64,000 nucleotides of DNA from Hespellia sp. Lineage in GTDB: Bacteria; Bacillota; Clostridia; Lachnospirales; Lachnospiraceae. The notes under the pieces were generated by a model, which made no database searches, was not told the origin of the DNA, and worked only from the letters and a program-made list of their open reading frames with translations. Below, one piece after another: positions 63,301 through 64,000 of this stretch; positions within the stretch are counted from its first letter, which is position 1; every line of letters begins with the position of its first letter. The position numbers and the translations under genes are program-made. The DNA lies in assembly GCA_028693555.1 (NCBI GenBank), contig JAQUVD010000015.1, positions 1-64,000 of the forward strand, in the 5' to 3' direction.

Positions 63301-63906
63301 CGCTTCTACTTCGTCCATATTCATTAAGTCAGCTAATTCTTCGTAATCCCATGCTTCAATCTTCTGAATCTCATGAGAAGTTCTAAATCCATCAAAGAAA
63401 TTGATGAAAGGAATCTTGCCTGTCAGTGCTGCACAGTGAGCAACTGGAGATAAGTCCATAACTTCCTGTACACTTGATTCACAGAGCATAGCTGCACCAG
63501 TCTGACGACAGGCGTAAACATCTGTGTGATCTCCAAAGATTGATAATGCATGACTTGCTAATGCACGGGCAGATACCTGGAATACTCCCGGAAGCTGCTC
63601 TCCAGCTACTTTATATAAGTTAGGAATCATTAAAAGCAAACCTTGTGATGCTGTAAATGTTGTTGTCATTGCTCCTGCTGCTAATGAACCATGTACGGCT
63701 CCTGCTGCACCTGCCTCTGACTGCATCTCTGTGATCTGAACTGTCTGTCCAAAAATATTCTTTCTGCCTTCTGTCGCCCATTCATCAACATGCTCGGGCA
63801 TAACTGATGATGGTGTGATTGGGTAGATAGCTGCTACTTCTGTGTATGCATACGATACGTGAGCGGCGGCCTGGTTACCATCCATAGTCTTCATTTTTCT
63901 TGCCAT
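60349..63906 (-). CDS. nifJ: Pyruvate:ferredoxin (flavodoxin) oxidoreductase
   Basis: A single-chain PFOR of 1185 residues, normal length, converting pyruvate and CoA to acetyl-CoA, CO2 and reduced ferredoxin. It begins with GNQAAAHVSYAYTEVAAIYPITPSS in parts, has ferredoxin motifs CIQCNRCAYVCPHA and CTGCGSCANVCPG, the proximal cluster cysteines in CAGCGETPYAK and the thiamine site GGDGWAYDIGFGGVDH with TEVYSNTGGQ. AGGAGGAATAAAGAAA precedes the ATG. It is monocistronic and is the central pyruvate-oxidising enzyme of an anaerobe. Confidence 0.97.
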   Translation of the reverse strand: MARKMKTMDGNQAAAHVSYAYTEVAAIYPITPSSVMPEHVDEWATEGRKNIFGQTVQITEMQSEAGAAGAVHGSLAAGAMTTTFTASQGLLLMIPNLYKVAGEQLPGVFQVSARALASHALSIFGDHTDVYACRQTGAAMLCESSVQEVMDLSPVAHCAALTGKIPFINFFDGFRTSHEIQKIEAWDYEELADLMNMDEVEAFRASALNPNHPCQMGSAQNPDIFFQAREACNPYYEAMPAIVQDYMDKVNAKIGTDYKLFNYYGAADAEKVIIAMGSVCDTIDETIDYLMAAGEKVGVVKVRLFRPFCAKALIDAIPDSVKLINVLDRSKEPGAQGEPLYLDVVSALKGTKFDGVQINSGRYGLGSKDTTPAQIVATFNNKDKERFTIGINDDVTHLSLEVGAPLVTTPEGTINCKFWGLGADGTVGANKNSIKIIGDNTDMYAQAYFDYDSKKSGGVTMSHLRFGKKPIKSTYLIKTANFVACHNPSYINKYNMVQELVDGGTFLLNCPWDMEGIEHHLPGQVKAYIANHNIKFYVIDGVKIGIETGMGPTRINTILQSAFFKLAAIIPEEKANELMKAAAKATYGRKGDDVVAKNWAAIDAGAQQIVEVQVPESWKNAADEGLATKTAAGDRKDVVDFVNNIQSKVNAQEGNTLPVSAFNEYVNGNTPSGSAAFEKRGIAVNIPVWHSENCIQCNRCAYVCPHAVIRPVALTEEEAAKVPAGTQTIDMIGMPGMKFTMTISSLDCTGCGSCANVCPGKKGENALTMENAAANEEIQNAEQVTFDFGTSIPVKPEVVAKFKDATVKGSQFKQPLLEFSGACAGCGETPYAKLITQLFGERMYIANATGCSSIWGNSSPSTPYTVNAKGQGPAWANSLFEDNAEFGLGMLLAQKAIRTRLKAKVEGFAESDNADVAAAAKEYIDTFGCGASNGTATDKLIAAMEACGCDNDDKKEILAQKDFLAKKSQWIFGGDGWAYDIGFGGVDHVLASGQDINIMVFDTEVYSNTGGQSSKATPTGATAQFAAAGKEIKKKDLASIAMSYGYVYVAQIAMGADYNQTVKAIAEAEAYPGPSLIIAYAPCINHGIKKGMAKAQTEEQLAVASGYWFNFRFNPALKEEGKPAFTLDSKAPTESYQDFLDGEVRYNALKRANPERAAQLFAKSEKEAKERYAYLNKLITLYGAE

Positions 63907-63963
63907 TTTCTTTATTCCTCCTTAAGTCTACATTGTAAAAAAAATTAATTCACATGTACTTTC

Positions 63964-63992
63964 ATTATAGCCCCATCACCCCCAAAAGTCTA
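63964..63992 (-). promoter_or_regulatory. Sigma-A promoter of nifJ
   Basis: TAGACT (63987-63992) and a perfect TATAAT (63964-63969) are 17 bases apart on the minus strand, leaving a leader of about 50 bases. Confidence 0.75.
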
Positions 63993-64000
63993 GTAATGAT

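Overview
The window reads as chromosome of a strictly fermentative, low-to-moderate GC Firmicute, most likely a gut clostridium of the Lachnospiraceae type. The signs are pyruvate:ferredoxin oxidoreductase, pyruvate phosphate dikinase, a DUF4317 protein, PadR/DUF1700/DUF4097 genes and very strong AGGAGG ribosome binding sites; I cannot fix a genus. All genes but one (a PucR-type regulator at 44.3 kb) lie on the minus strand, so transcription units are described from high to low coordinates. No rRNA, tRNA, CRISPR array, prophage or intact insertion sequence was seen.

Layout, left to right. 0-7.8 kb: a purine salvage/oxidation operon (NCS2 purine permease, guanine deaminase, three-subunit xanthine dehydrogenase, EamA transporter) behind a guanine-type purine riboswitch whose terminator competes directly with the aptamer. 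7.8-10.5 kb: an envelope operon (glycosyltransferase, papain-fold protein, flippase-like membrane protein). 10.6-14.5 kb: a PadR/DUF1700/DUF4097 operon and an ECF sigma/membrane anti-sigma pair. 14.7-30.7 kb: a long nucleoside operon running deoC, a transaldolase-like gene, DUF1097, VOC, deoB, Fe-alcohol dehydrogenase, amidohydrolase, BMP lipoprotein, nucleoside phosphorylase, ABC transporter, transketolase, DeoR regulator, HAD phosphatase. Together these would import nucleosides, split off the base, isomerise the sugar phosphate and feed triose phosphate and acetaldehyde into central metabolism. 30.8-35.1 kb: acetyltransferase, a second, paralogous HAD phosphatase, an orphan dnaK and an XRE/DUF3796 pair.

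35.2-45.5 kb: ppdK, then the most unusual locus. A divergent PucR-type regulator faces an operon of two class III aminotransferases, a cytidylate-kinase-like protein and an 887-residue fusion of an APC amino acid permease to a complete iron-type alcohol dehydrogenase. The gene set suggests import, transamination and reduction of an omega-amino acid or similar amine by an enzyme tethered to its own transporter. 45.5-49.7 kb: an XpaC/TelA operon with small membrane or exported proteins. 49.7-58.9 kb: M18 aminopeptidase, a heptad-repeat coiled-coil protein, glycyl-tRNA synthetase, RecO, Era, an M16 metalloprotease and a short DUF4317 protein. 59-64 kb: an Rpn-type nuclease and nifJ. Gene calls rest on reading the translated sequences and motifs; no database search was run.
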